The position numbers and the translations under genes were made by a program. Under the pieces are notes generated by a model, which had not been told where the DNA came from, did no database searches, and saw only the letters and a program-made list of their open reading frames with translations. A stretch of 64,000 bases of DNA from a bacterium (lineage in GTDB: Bacteria > Pseudomonadota > Alphaproteobacteria > Rhodobacterales > Rhodobacteraceae): contig WGOE01000004.1 in the NCBI GenBank assembly GCA_016124195.1, positions 186,001-250,000 on the forward strand, given 5' to 3'. Of this stretch, positions 1 through 12,436 are shown piece by piece (position 1 is the first letter of the stretch; every line of letters starts with the position of its first letter).

Positions 1-1
1 C

Positions 2-469
2 GGCAACATGAAGTTCATGATGAACGGCGCGCCCACCATCGGCACGCTCGACGGCGCCAATGTCGAGATTCTGCAAGAGGTCGGGGCCGATAACTTCTTC
101 CTCTTCGGCATGACCACCGAAGAGGCCAACAAGCGCCGCGAGGACCCCGAACAATCGCGCAAGGCCATCGAGGCGAGCCCCGCCCTGCAGGTCGTCCTGC
201 AGCAGATCGTCGAAGGACGGTTCTCTCCCGGTCAGACCGACCGCTATTATGGGCTGGTCGATCGCGTCTGGCACCACGATTATTTTCTCGTGGCAGCCGA
301 TTTCGATGCTTATGATGCGGCTCAGGCCGAGGTCGACAAGGCATTCGCCAACCGCGACCGCTGGACCACGATGGCCGCGATGAACACGGCGCGGTCGGGC
401 TTCTTCTCTTCGGATCGCACGATCCGGAACTACATGCGCGACATCTGGGACATCCCGTCCGCCTTGTGA
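2..469 (+). CDS. glgP: Glycogen phosphorylase, C-terminal part (5' end outside window)
   Basis: Releases glucose-1-phosphate from alpha-1,4-glucan with a pyridoxal-phosphate cofactor. Only the last 155 residues are visible. The fragment opens with G-N-M-K-F-M-M-N-G-A, the strongly conserved PLP segment of phosphorylases; the Lys codon at 11-13 aligns with the cofactor lysine (Lys680 in rabbit muscle enzyme). GTLDGANVEI and NFFLFGM follow, also family hallmarks. The frame is open to the window edge, so the start lies upstream. The TGA stop overlaps a GTG codon of the next reading frame, and the glgB ATG is 26 bases further on, so the two are surely one transcription unit. Breakdown and synthesis of glycogen are therefore encoded together here. 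Confidence 0.97.
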   Translation, partial: GNMKFMMNGAPTIGTLDGANVEILQEVGADNFFLFGMTTEEANKRREDPEQSRKAIEASPALQVVLQQIVEGRFSPGQTDRYYGLVDRVWHHDYFLVAADFDAYDAAQAEVDKAFANRDRWTTMAAMNTARSGFFSSDRTIRNYMRDIWDIPSAL

Positions 470-495
470 CGGGGGCCCTCACGAAAGGACTGCGA

Positions 496-2679
496 ATGAC
501 CGACCTACTCCTCGATTCCGGCACGGCACAGGCGATTGTGGAGGGGCGTCACGGCGATCCGTTCGCCGTTCTGGGCCCGCATCCGAGGGGCAAGGACTGG
601 GTCGTCACGGCCTTCGTGCCGGGTGCCGTGAAACTGGCGCTGGTGCCGGCCGGCAAGGGCGCAAAGCCGGTCGAAGCCACTGAAAAGCCCGGCTTTCCCG
701 GCCTCTTCCACGTCGTGATGCCCAAGAATGCCAACTACCGGTTCCGCGCCACTTCGGCCAACACGGAATGGGAGTTCGAGGACGCCTATCGCTATGGCCC
801 GGTCCTGGGCGAGATGGACGAATATCTCTTGGGCGAGGGCACGCACCGGCGCATGTGGCAGGTGCTGGGCGCCCACCTGATCACGCATGAAGGCACGGCC
901 GGCGTACATTTCGCGGTCTGGGCGCCCAATGCGCAGCGCGTCTCGGTCGTGGGCGATTTCAACATCTGGGACGGCCGGCGCAACCCGATGCGGCGGCGCG
1001 GCGCCACCGGGGTCTGGGAAATCTTCATTCCCGGCCTGAAGGAAGGGGCGAGCTACAAATACGAAATCCGCACGCCGGACGGTGCCATCCTGCCGCTCAA
1101 GGCCGATCCGGTGGGGTTTGGGTCGGAACATCCGCCGGCCAATGCCTCGGTGGTGCGCGACATCTCGGCCCGCGCCTGGGGCGATGCGGAATGGATGACG
1201 CGCCGGCAGGCCGCCCAGAACATCGAGGCGCCGATTTCCGTCTATGAGGTGCATCTGGGCTCGTGGAGGCGTGCGCCCGGCAACCGCATGCTGTCTTACC
1301 TGGAAATGGCTGAACAACTGGTCGATTATGTCGCCGACATGGGCTTCACCCATATTGAGATGCTGCCGGTTTCCGAATATCCGTTCGACGGCAGCTGGGG
1401 TTACCAACCGGTCGGTATGTTTGCCCCGACGATCCGCCACGGCACGCCGCAGGAATTCCGCACTCTGGTCGATGCCGCCCATGCCAAGGGGCTGGGCGTG
1501 TTGATCGACTGGGTGCCGGGGCATTTCCCGACCGATGCGCATGGTCTCGGCCGCTTCGACGGCACGGCGCTGTACGAACACCAGGACCCACGCGAGGGGT
1601 TCCATCAGGACTGGAACACCCTGATCTACAACTACGGCCGGATCGAAGTGTCGAACTACCTGATCTCCAACGCTTTGTATTGGTTGGAGGAATACCATAT
1701 CGACGGGCTCCGCGTCGATGCGGTGGCCTCGATGCTTTACCGCGACTACAGCCGCGCGGCGGGCCAGTGGATCCCCAACAAGGATGGCGGGCGCGAGAAT
1801 TACGAGGCGATCTCGGTTCTGCAGCGCACCAATGTGATCTGCTATGGCGAGGTTCCCGGCATCATGACGGTGGCCGAGGAATCGACCGCCTTTCCCGGCG
1901 TCTCGCGCCCCGTCGATGGCGGGGGCCTCGGCTTTGGCTTCAAGTGGAACATGGGCTGGATGAACGACACCCTGTCCTACATGCAAAAGGACCCGATCTA
2001 CCGCAAATACCACCACCACCAGATGACCTTCGGCCTCGTCTATGCCTGGTCCGAAAATTACATCCTGCCGATTTCCCATGACGAGGTCGTGCATGGCAAG
2101 GGCTCGATGCTGTCCAAGATGCCCGGCACGGCTTGGGAGAAATTCGCCAACCTGCGCGCCTATTACGGCTTCATGTGGGGGCATCCGGGCAAGAAGCTCT
2201 TGTTCATGGGGCAGGAATTCGCCCAAGGGGCCGAGTGGAACCACAAGCAGAGCCTCGACTGGCATCAACTGGACATTCCGGACCATGCGGGGGTACAGCG
2301 GCTGGTGCGCGACCTCAACCGGGTCTACCGCGACAACCCGGCCCTGCATGTGAATGACACCCGCGCCGAGGGCTTTGCCTGGATTGACGGCAACGATGCC
2401 GAGGGTTCGACCTATTCCTGGGTCCGCAAGGGCAAGGCGGGCGATCCGATGGTGGCGGTCGTCTGCAACATGACGCCGGTCGAGCGGCGGATGCGGCTGG
2501 GCCTGCCGGCGCCGGGTGGCTGGAGCGAGATCCTCAACACCGATGCGGCGATCTACGGCGGGGGGAACCGGGGCAACATGGGGGGCCTCAAGACCGAGGC
2601 AGAGCCGTGGAATGGCCTCGCGCAATCGGCCATGGTCACGGTGCCGCCGCTGGCCACGCTTTATTTCCGGCAAGACTGA
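496..2679 (+). CDS. glgB: 1,4-alpha-glucan branching enzyme (GH13)
   Basis: Moves alpha-1,4-glucan segments to O6 positions to create glycogen branches. The 727-residue length is typical of the long bacterial GlgB with an N-terminal CBM48 half. The GH13 motifs are in order: [17 protein letters not shown], the nucleophile Asp near residue 408 in [10 protein letters not shown], the acid Glu near residue 461 in AEEST, and [16 protein letters not shown] at 466 overlaps the glgP stop and is in frame, but the ATG at 496 has AAAGGA six bases upstream and is preferred. Second gene of the visible glg operon; glgC follows after 38 bases. Confidence 0.98.
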   Translation: MTDLLLDSGTAQAIVEGRHGDPFAVLGPHPRGKDWVVTAFVPGAVKLALVPAGKGAKPVEATEKPGFPGLFHVVMPKNANYRFRATSANTEWEFEDAYRYGPVLGEMDEYLLGEGTHRRMWQVLGAHLITHEGTAGVHFAVWAPNAQRVSVVGDFNIWDGRRNPMRRRGATGVWEIFIPGLKEGASYKYEIRTPDGAILPLKADPVGFGSEHPPANASVVRDISARAWGDAEWMTRRQAAQNIEAPISVYEVHLGSWRRAPGNRMLSYLEMAEQLVDYVADMGFTHIEMLPVSEYPFDGSWGYQPVGMFAPTIRHGTPQEFRTLVDAAHAKGLGVLIDWVPGHFPTDAHGLGRFDGTALYEHQDPREGFHQDWNTLIYNYGRIEVSNYLISNALYWLEEYHIDGLRVDAVASMLYRDYSRAAGQWIPNKDGGRENYEAISVLQRTNVICYGEVPGIMTVAEESTAFPGVSRPVDGGGLGFGFKWNMGWMNDTLSYMQKDPIYRKYHHHQMTFGLVYAWSENYILPISHDEVVHGKGSMLSKMPGTAWEKFANLRAYYGFMWGHPGKKLLFMGQEFAQGAEWNHKQSLDWHQLDIPDHAGVQRLVRDLNRVYRDNPALHVNDTRAEGFAWIDGNDAEGSTYSWVRKGKAGDPMVAVVCNMTPVERRMRLGLPAPGGWSEILNTDAAIYGGGNRGNMGGLKTEAEPWNGLAQSAMVTVPPLATLYFRQD

Positions 2680-2717
2680 ATTCAAGCGGCGAAGTCCGCA
2701 CATCTCGGGAGGATGAC

Positions 2718-3989
2718 ATGGCACCTAAACCCAATGCGCGGCTTTCCAGCCAGGCGATGGCCTTTGTTCTGGCCGGCGGGCGCGGATCGCGGCTGAAGGA
2801 GCTGACCGACAGGCGGGCCAAGCCAGCGGTCTATTTCGGCGGCAAGACCCGGATCATCGACTTTGCCCTGTCGAACGCGCTGAACTCCGGCATCCGCAAG
2901 ATGGCGATCGCGACCCAGTACAAGGCGCATTCCCTCATTCGCCACATGCAGCGCGGCTGGGGCTTCCTGCGGGCCGAGCGCAACGAATATCTGGACATAT
3001 TGCCGGCCAGCCAGCGGATGGACGAGACGAACTGGTACCGGGGCACGGCCGATGCCGTGGCGCAGAACATCGACATCATCGACAGCTATGGCGTGAATTA
3101 TGTCGTCGTTCTGGCCGGCGACCATATCTACAAGATGGACTACGAGATCATGCTGCAACAGCATGTCGATTCAGGCGCCGATGTCACCATCGGCTGCCTG
3201 ACCGTGCCGCGGATGGAGGCCACGGCCTTCGGCGTGATGGATGTCGACAAGTCGATGCGGATCACCCGCTTTCTGGAAAAGCCCAAGGACCCACCTTCGA
3301 TTCCGGGCGATCCCGACCATGCGCTGGCCTCGATGGGGATCTATATCTTCGACTGGGCCTTCCTGCGCGACCTTCTGATCCGCGACATGGCCGATACCAA
3401 CAGCCAGCACGACTTCGGCATGGACCTGATCCCGGCCATCGTGAAGGGCGGCAAGGCCATGGCGCACAAGTTCAGCGACAGCTGCGTCAAATCGGGTCTG
3501 GAGACCGAGCCCTATTGGCGCGATGTCGGTACGATCGACGCCTTCTGGCAGGCCAACATCGACCTGACCGACTTTGTCCCCAAGCTTGACCTTTATGACA
3601 ATGCCTGGCCGATCTGGACCTATGCCGAGATCGTGCCGCCGGCCAAGTTCATCCATGACGAAGATGGCCGGCGGGGTTCGGCCGTCTCGTCGCTGGTGTC
3701 GGGCGATTGCATCGTCTCGGGGTCCGAGGTCAGGAACTCGCTTTTGTTCACCGGCGTGCGGACCCACAGCTTTTCCAGCCTCGAATATTCGGTCGTGCTG
3801 CCTTACGTGACGGTGCACCGCAATGCGAGCCTGAAGAATTGCGTGATAGACCGGGGGGTTGTCATTCCCGACGGGCTGGTGGTCGGCGCCGATCCCGAGG
3901 AAGACGCCAAGTGGTTCCGCCGCAGCGAGGGGGGCATCGTGCTGATCACGCAGGACATGCTGAATGCGCGTGCGGCAAAGCTGGGCTAG
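2718..3989 (+). CDS. glgC: Glucose-1-phosphate adenylyltransferase
   Basis: Makes ADP-glucose from ATP and glucose-1-phosphate, the committed step of bacterial glycogen synthesis. The 423-residue protein has the nucleotidyltransferase loop [20 protein letters not shown], the DFALSN stretch, [12 protein letters not shown], and a C-terminal left-handed beta-helix region ([15 protein letters not shown]). The start is the ATG at 2718, behind a strong GGGAGGA; the open frame extends 37 codons further upstream but has no ribosome site there and would overlap glgB. Enzymes of this group are usually allosterically controlled by sugar phosphates, which cannot be judged here. It lies between glgB and glgA on the same strand. 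Confidence 0.98.
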   Translation: MAPKPNARLSSQAMAFVLAGGRGSRLKELTDRRAKPAVYFGGKTRIIDFALSNALNSGIRKMAIATQYKAHSLIRHMQRGWGFLRAERNEYLDILPASQRMDETNWYRGTADAVAQNIDIIDSYGVNYVVVLAGDHIYKMDYEIMLQQHVDSGADVTIGCLTVPRMEATAFGVMDVDKSMRITRFLEKPKDPPSIPGDPDHALASMGIYIFDWAFLRDLLIRDMADTNSQHDFGMDLIPAIVKGGKAMAHKFSDSCVKSGLETEPYWRDVGTIDAFWQANIDLTDFVPKLDLYDNAWPIWTYAEIVPPAKFIHDEDGRRGSAVSSLVSGDCIVSGSEVRNSLLFTGVRTHSFSSLEYSVVLPYVTVHRNASLKNCVIDRGVVIPDGLVVGADPEEDAKWFRRSEGGIVLITQDMLNARAAKLG

Positions 3990-4007
3990 GATGCGGGCGG
4001 AACGGGC

Positions 4008-4055
4008 GCGGGGCCAGCCCCCCGCACCCCCCGGAATATTTGGACCTGAATGAAG
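4008..4055 (+). repeat. GC-rich hairpin plus CCCCCGGAATATTTGG-type intergenic element
   Basis: Between glgC and glgA, GCGGGG (4008-4013) can pair with CCCCGC (4020-4025). A C-rich run, then GGAATATTTGGACCTGAATG, leads directly into the glgA ribosome-binding region. I recall similar elements (C-rich hairpin, then an ATATTTGG core, then GATGAAG) from many Rhodobacteraceae intergenic gaps, but could not search for them. It could be a dispersed repeat or a local attenuator or stabiliser hairpin. Confidence 0.5.
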
Positions 4056-4066
4056 GGGGTGCAGCG

Positions 4067-5508
4067 ATGAAACTCAGGGGCAGGGTTCTGTCGGTCGCCT
4101 CGGAATGCGTGCCGCTGGTCAAGACCGGCGGGCTGGCGGATGTGGTGGGCGCCTTGCCGGGGGCGCTGGCGCCCTTGGGCTGGGAGATGCGCGTGCTGAT
4201 GCCGGCCTATCGGGCGCTGCGGGCCCGGGTGGCGGAGGCGCCGGCCAACTGGACCGAGGTCTGGCGCGAAGAGGGGCTGTGGGGCGGGCCGGGCCGGGTG
4301 CTGCTGGGCCGGGTCGACGGGCTGGAGGTGATGCTGCTGGATGCGCCGCATCTTTATGGCCGGGTGGGCGGGCCCTATTCCGGGCCGTCCGGCGATTGGT
4401 CGGACAATCCGCAACGCTTTGCCGCCCTGTCCTGGGTGGCGGCGCGGATCGCGCGCGAGGGCGCGGGCGACGGCTGGAAGCCGGACGTCATGCATGTGCA
4501 CGACTGGCAGGCGGGCTTCGCGCCGGCCTATCTGGCCTATGGCGGCAGCAATGGCGTGGGATCGGTCCTGACCATCCACAACATCGCGTTTCAGGGCTGG
4601 GCCGCGGCAAGCCTTCTGGGCGAATTGCGCCTGCCGGCCGATCAGTATTATCCGGGCGCGCTGGAATATTTCGGCGGGTTGTCGAGCCTGAAGGCCGGGC
4701 TGGTGACCTGCGACCGGATCACCACCGTCTCGCCCACCTATGCGGCCGAACTGATGCGGCCCGAATTCGGCATGGGCTTGCAGGGCGTGATCGCGGCGCG
4801 CTCGTCGGTCGTGGCGGGCATCCTGAACGGGGTGGACACCACGGTCTGGACGCCTGAAGGCGAGCCCTTGGCCTATTCGGCCAAGGCGATGGCGGGCAAG
4901 GCCGCCAATCGAGCCGAGCTTTGCGCGGCCTTTGGTCTTGAGGTGCCGGGACCGCTGGCCATCATCGTCAGCCGCCTGACCGACCAGAAGGGGATCGACC
5001 TTGTCCCGCAAGTCATGCCTGATTTCATCGAGGCGGGCGGTGGCCTTGTGGTGCTGGGTTCGGGCGATCCGGTGCTGGAGGGCGCGATGCGGGATCTGGC
5101 GGCGCGCTATCCGGGGCGAGTCGGGCTGCGCATCGGCTATGACGAAGCCCTGAGCCACAGGCTTTTCGCTGGGGGCGATGCGGTCCTCGTGCCCTCGCGG
5201 TTCGAGCCTTGCGGGCTGACGCAGATGTATGGCCTGCGCTATGGCACCTTGCCGGTGGTGGCGGCGGTGGGCGGGCTGGCCGATACGGTCATCCATGCCA
5301 ATCCGGCGGCAATCTCGGCCGGGGTGGCGACCGGCATCACCTTTCATCCAACCGATGCCACGGCCTTTGCCACGGCGCTGCGCCAGATTCTGGCGCTTCA
5401 TGCGCAGCCCAAGCTTTGGGCCCAGGTGCAGCGGAATGCGATGCAGCAGGATGTTTCGTGGGCCAGTTCGGCCGCGGCCTATGCCGCCCTTTATCAGGGC
5501 CTTGTGGC

Positions 5509-5512
<4 letters not shown>
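4067..5512 (+). CDS. glgA: Glycogen synthase, ADP-glucose type (GT5)
   Basis: Extends alpha-1,4-glucan using ADP-glucose. The 481-residue protein has the N-terminal KTGGLADVVGALPGAL motif, whose Lys contacts ADP-glucose. Its C-terminal half carries SRLTDQKGIDL and PSRFEPCGLTQMYGLRYG, with the conserved catalytic-site Glu. The ATG at 4067 is preceded by GAAGGGGG; upstream in-frame starts would lie inside glgC. The stop codon overlaps the GTG proposed as the glgX start, suggesting translational coupling. Local G+C is high, as in the neighbours. Confidence 0.98.
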
Positions 5513-9251
<3,739 letters not shown>

Positions 9252-9431
9252 GGCGGTTGGGAGGGCTGCTCGCCCCCCCAAGCCCCCCTCGGCCAGGGCG
9301 GCTGCCGCCCCCCGGCGCCCCAGGCGCCCTGTCCTGCATGGGCCATCGGCGTGGAAACGACCTGACAGAGTCGGTTTGGGACATGTCTTTCCAGGGCTTT
9401 GGCGTTTGCTGGACCAAAGCGGAGGATGATC

Positions 9432-10961
9432 ATGAACAAAGTCAGAAGGTCCGGGCGGCAAGCCCGGCAGGCAGAGCGATCGAAGAAGGGGACCGGTCTG
9501 GGCCGGCCCTATATCCTGCGCAACATTCCGACCTATGACGTCTTGTCCGAAGAAAACCTTGTCAGGATCGAGCGGGCGGCCGACCGGGTTCTGGCCGAAA
9601 CCGGGATCGAGTTTCGCGACGACCCGCAGGCGCTGGACCTCTGGCGCGGGGCCGGGGCCAAGGTGGACGGGGTGCTGGTCAAGTTCGAGCCGGGTCTTTT
9701 GCGCGAGCTTTTGCGGTCGGCGCCTGCCACCTTCACCCAACATGCCCGCAATCCGGCACGGTCGGTGGAAATCGGTGGCAAGTCGGTGGTCTTTGCCCCC
9801 GCTTACGGCAGCCCTTTCGTGATGGACCTCGACAAGGGGCGGCGGTTCGGCACGATGGAGGACTTTCGCAACTTCATCAAGCTGGCTCAGGGCAGCCCGA
9901 ATTTCCATCATTCCGGCGGCACGATCTGCGAGCCGACCGATGTCGCCGTCAACAAGCGGCATCTCGACATGGTTCTGGCCCATATGACCCTGTCGGATCG
10001 GCCCTTCATGGGCTCGGTCACGGCGGAAAGCCGGTCCGAAGACAATATCGAGATGTGCCGAGTCCTGTTCGGCGAGGCGTTTGTGAACGATCATTGCGTC
10101 ATTCTTGGCAATGTGAACGTCAATTCGCCTTTGGTCTGGGACGGCACCATGACCAAGTCTTTGCGCGCCTATGCCAGGGCCAATCAGGCCGCCGTGGTCG
10201 TGCCCTTCATCCTGGGCGGAGCCATGGGCCCGGTGACCAATGCCGGCGGCATCGTCCAATCGCTGGCGGAAACCATGGCCGGCTGTGCCCTGACCCAGTT
10301 GGAACGCAAGGGCGCGCCGGTGATCTTCGGCAACTTCCTGTCCTCGATGAGCCTGCGTTCCGGCTCGCCCACTTTCGGCACGCCGGAGCCTGCGATCGGG
10401 TCGATTGTGATCGGCCAACTGGCGCGCCGCCTGAACCTGCCCCTGCGTTGTTCGGGCAACTTCACCACATCGAAGCTGCCCGATGCCCAGGCGATGATGG
10501 AAGGCACGATGTCGATGCTGGCCGCCATCCATTGCGGCGCGAATTTCATCCTGCATTCGGCCGGCTTCCTCGACGGGCTGCTGAGCATGTCTTACGAGAA
10601 ATTCATGCTAGACGCCGATCTCTGCGGTGCCCTGCACGCCTATCTGGACGGAATCAAGATCGACGACGATCAGCTGGCGGTCGAAGCCTTTGCCGAAGTC
10701 GGCCCGGGGAATCACTTCTTTGGCTGCGACCATACCCTGGCGCATTACGAGACTGCGTTTTGGGACAGCGATCTGTCCGACAACGAGCCCTTCGAGAAAT
10801 GGGAGGCTGCAGGTTCGACCGATGCGGCGACCCGTGCCAATGCGCTGTGGAAAAAACGGCTCGCCGAATATGAACCGCCTCCGATGGAGGATGCGACCCG
10901 CGAGGCGCTGCAGGATTATGTGGCGCGCAAGAAATCCATGACCCCGGATGCCTGGTACTGA
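9432..10961 (+). CDS. Trimethylamine methyltransferase family protein, non-pyrrolysine (MttB/MtgB-like)
   Basis: A 509-residue homologue of the MttB superfamily, recognisable from YILRNIPTYDVLSEENL, the DMVLAHMTLSDRPFMGSVT region and the C-terminal HYETAFWDSDLSDNEPFE. The superfamily transfers methyl groups from methylamines or betaines to a corrinoid protein. There is no in-frame TAG, so it belongs to the large Pyl-free branch (MtgB-like), whose substrates are often quaternary amines. The ATG at 9432 lies six bases after GGAGG; the ATG at 9426 is too close to it. No corrinoid protein or reactivase gene is adjacent, so substrate and partner are unknown. It stands alone, with about 180 bases upstream holding two GC-rich hairpins. 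Confidence 0.85.
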   Translation: MNKVRRSGRQARQAERSKKGTGLGRPYILRNIPTYDVLSEENLVRIERAADRVLAETGIEFRDDPQALDLWRGAGAKVDGVLVKFEPGLLRELLRSAPATFTQHARNPARSVEIGGKSVVFAPAYGSPFVMDLDKGRRFGTMEDFRNFIKLAQGSPNFHHSGGTICEPTDVAVNKRHLDMVLAHMTLSDRPFMGSVTAESRSEDNIEMCRVLFGEAFVNDHCVILGNVNVNSPLVWDGTMTKSLRAYARANQAAVVVPFILGGAMGPVTNAGGIVQSLAETMAGCALTQLERKGAPVIFGNFLSSMSLRSGSPTFGTPEPAIGSIVIGQLARRLNLPLRCSGNFTTSKLPDAQAMMEGTMSMLAAIHCGANFILHSAGFLDGLLSMSYEKFMLDADLCGALHAYLDGIKIDDDQLAVEAFAEVGPGNHFFGCDHTLAHYETAFWDSDLSDNEPFEKWEAAGSTDAATRANALWKKRLAEYEPPPMEDATREALQDYVARKKSMTPDAWY

Positions 10962-10979
10962 CCTCGGAGCCGCGCAATT

Positions 10980-10998
10980 GATTTTTCGCAGAAAAATC
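10980..10998. terminator. AT-rich hairpin between convergent genes, likely bidirectional terminator
   Basis: GATTTTTC and GAAAAATC form a perfect 8-bp stem with a GCA loop. It lies between the 3' ends of the MttB-like gene (10961) and the lytic transglycosylase gene (11008). Runs of T or A lie within the arms on both strands rather than after the stem. Confidence 0.55.
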
Positions 10999-11007
10999 GT
11001 GGGCGTG

Positions 11008-11466
11008 TCAGGACCTCAGGCCGGTTTCCTGCAGAAGGCCGCGCCGCTTGGCCTCGTAGTAATAGCCATGCGAATACCAGTAGATCGCGCGGTCCTCGCT
11101 GCCGCGTGACACGATCCAGGCGCCACGCAGATATTTGCCGGCGTATTTGAGGTTGGTTTCGGCATCCAGAAGGCCGCTCGGCGGGCCGTCGAAGCCCATT
11201 TGCCGCGCGGTCTGCGGCATGATCTGCATCAGACCGTAATAGGGCCCATGGCGCGCCGCCGGATTGTAGCCGCTTTCGCGCTGGATGACCCGATGGATCA
11301 GACTGGCTGGCATGCCGTAAATCGCGGCATATTTCGCCACCAGCCGGTCCATTTCGGGGGTCTCCCCGCGATAGTTCTCGACAGGTTTGCGGCCACAGGC
11401 AGCCAGGGCCGCCAAGGCCAATCCTGGCAGGGAGTTGGTCAGAAATGTGCGGCGCGGCATGGGCAT
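11008..11466 (-). CDS. Small lytic transglycosylase lipoprotein (SLT domain)
   Basis: Predicted to cleave peptidoglycan glycan strands in the cell envelope. The 152-residue protein starts with a twin-arginine-like PRRTFLTN segment, a hydrophobic stretch and a lipobox LAAC (Cys near residue 24), so it is probably exported and lipid-anchored. The SLT core is visible: IQRESGYNP with the catalytic Glu near residue 64, then GPYYGLMQIMPQTA, the family's GLMQ motif, and a later YWYSHGYYYEAK. It is short for this family: a minimal catalytic domain with no binding modules. Convergent with the MttB-like gene and divergent from the HNH gene. Confidence 0.9.
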   Translation of the reverse strand: MPMPRRTFLTNSLPGLALAALAACGRKPVENYRGETPEMDRLVAKYAAIYGMPASLIHRVIQRESGYNPAARHGPYYGLMQIMPQTARQMGFDGPPSGLLDAETNLKYAGKYLRGAWIVSRGSEDRAIYWYSHGYYYEAKRRGLLQETGLRS

Positions 11467-11716
11467 CAGGAACGTCCTTTCGTTTCCTGCCTCTTATCGG
11501 GGCAATCCGGTGCAAGGAAAGAGAAGATTTCGCCGCAAGCCTGCCCAAGCGAGGCCTTGCCTGTCATGCCCCTGTCACGACGGTTTGCGATGACAGGGGG
11601 GCGCGCGTATATCCGGGGGGGTTGCCAGCGGAGAAACGCCATATATAGTCTAACTTATGGGCGCCATGGCGCATCTGGTGCCGGGTGCGCGGGCTCTCGA
11701 ACGGAGTCTTTGCGGA

Positions 11717-12301
11717 ATGGACGGTGACTTTCGAACCAGCTTCGTGCGCGATCCCGCGACGCTGAAATATTGCCCGGCTTTGGTGCTGAATGCGGATTTT
11801 CGTCCGCTCAGCTATTATCCCCTCTCACTTTGGCCCTGGCAGGAGGCGATCAAGGCGGCGGTCCTCGACCGGGTGACGATCCTGGCCGAATATGATCAGG
11901 TCGTTCGAAGCCAGAGGCATGAATTCAGACTGCCCTCGGTCGTCGTGCTGAAAGAATTCGTCCAACCTCAAAAGCGCGTGGCCTTCACGCGCTTTAATCT
12001 TTTTCTGCGCGACGAGTTTTGCTGCCAGTATTGCGGGGCCAAGGGCGATCTGACCTTTGACCACGTCATGCCGCGTGCGAGGGGGGGCGTCACCTCGTGG
12101 GAGAACGTGGTGGCGGCGTGCAGCCCCTGCAACCTGCGCAAGGGCTCCAAGACGCTGCGTCAGGCCGGCATGCACCTGAACCGTCCGCCCCGCGCGCCCA
12201 GCCCGGAAGAGATGCAGACCCATGGCCGCCGTTTCCCGCCCAACCATCTGCACGAAAGCTGGATGGACTACCTTTATTGGGATGTCGAACTCGAGGCTTA
12301 G
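11717..12301 (+). CDS. HNH endonuclease family protein
   Basis: A 194-residue protein with a complete HNH/zinc fold: CQYCG, then LTFDHVMPRARGG (the catalytic DH), then WENVVAACSPCN with the second Cys pair. The N terminus (CPALVLNADFRPLSYYPLS) is typical of the stand-alone HNH proteins common in alphaproteobacteria, which are mostly housekeeping and of unknown role. The frame is open from 11657, but the ATG at 11717, with GGAG upstream, fits the usual family start. Nothing nearby suggests a restriction system or homing element. It ends 135 bases from the convergent beta-helix gene, with a strong hairpin between. Confidence 0.85.
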   Translation: MDGDFRTSFVRDPATLKYCPALVLNADFRPLSYYPLSLWPWQEAIKAAVLDRVTILAEYDQVVRSQRHEFRLPSVVVLKEFVQPQKRVAFTRFNLFLRDEFCCQYCGAKGDLTFDHVMPRARGGVTSWENVVAACSPCNLRKGSKTLRQAGMHLNRPPRAPSPEEMQTHGRRFPPNHLHESWMDYLYWDVELEA

Positions 12302-12313
12302 GCCCGTCCGATC

Positions 12314-12359
12314 GACCGGCAGCCCGGCGTCGATTGGCATCGATGCCGGGCTGCGGTCG
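12314..12359. terminator. Long GC-rich hairpin between convergent genes
   Basis: GCAGCCCGGC (12319-12328) pairs perfectly with GCCGGGCTGC (12345-12354). CGACC and GGTCG extend the stem around a single bulged base, and the loop can form a further imperfect stem. Its position between two converging genes suggests a bidirectional terminator, although no T-run follows. Confidence 0.6.
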
Positions 12360-12436
12360 TGCCCCTGGTGGATCAGGACAGGGCAGCCAGCCGCAACCGT
12401 CCGTGATCTGGCGCGGTTCCGGCTGGTGCCATGGCC

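Noticed and set aside
505-2724. A 739-codon open frame on the minus strand opposite glgB
   Set aside because: It mirrors the GC-rich codon periodicity of glgB, has an Arg/His/Pro/Gly-rich composition and matches no family; glgB is unambiguous.
9432-10961. A pyrrolysine-containing trimethylamine methyltransferase
   Set aside because: The frame has no in-frame TAG, so it belongs to the Pyl-free branch.
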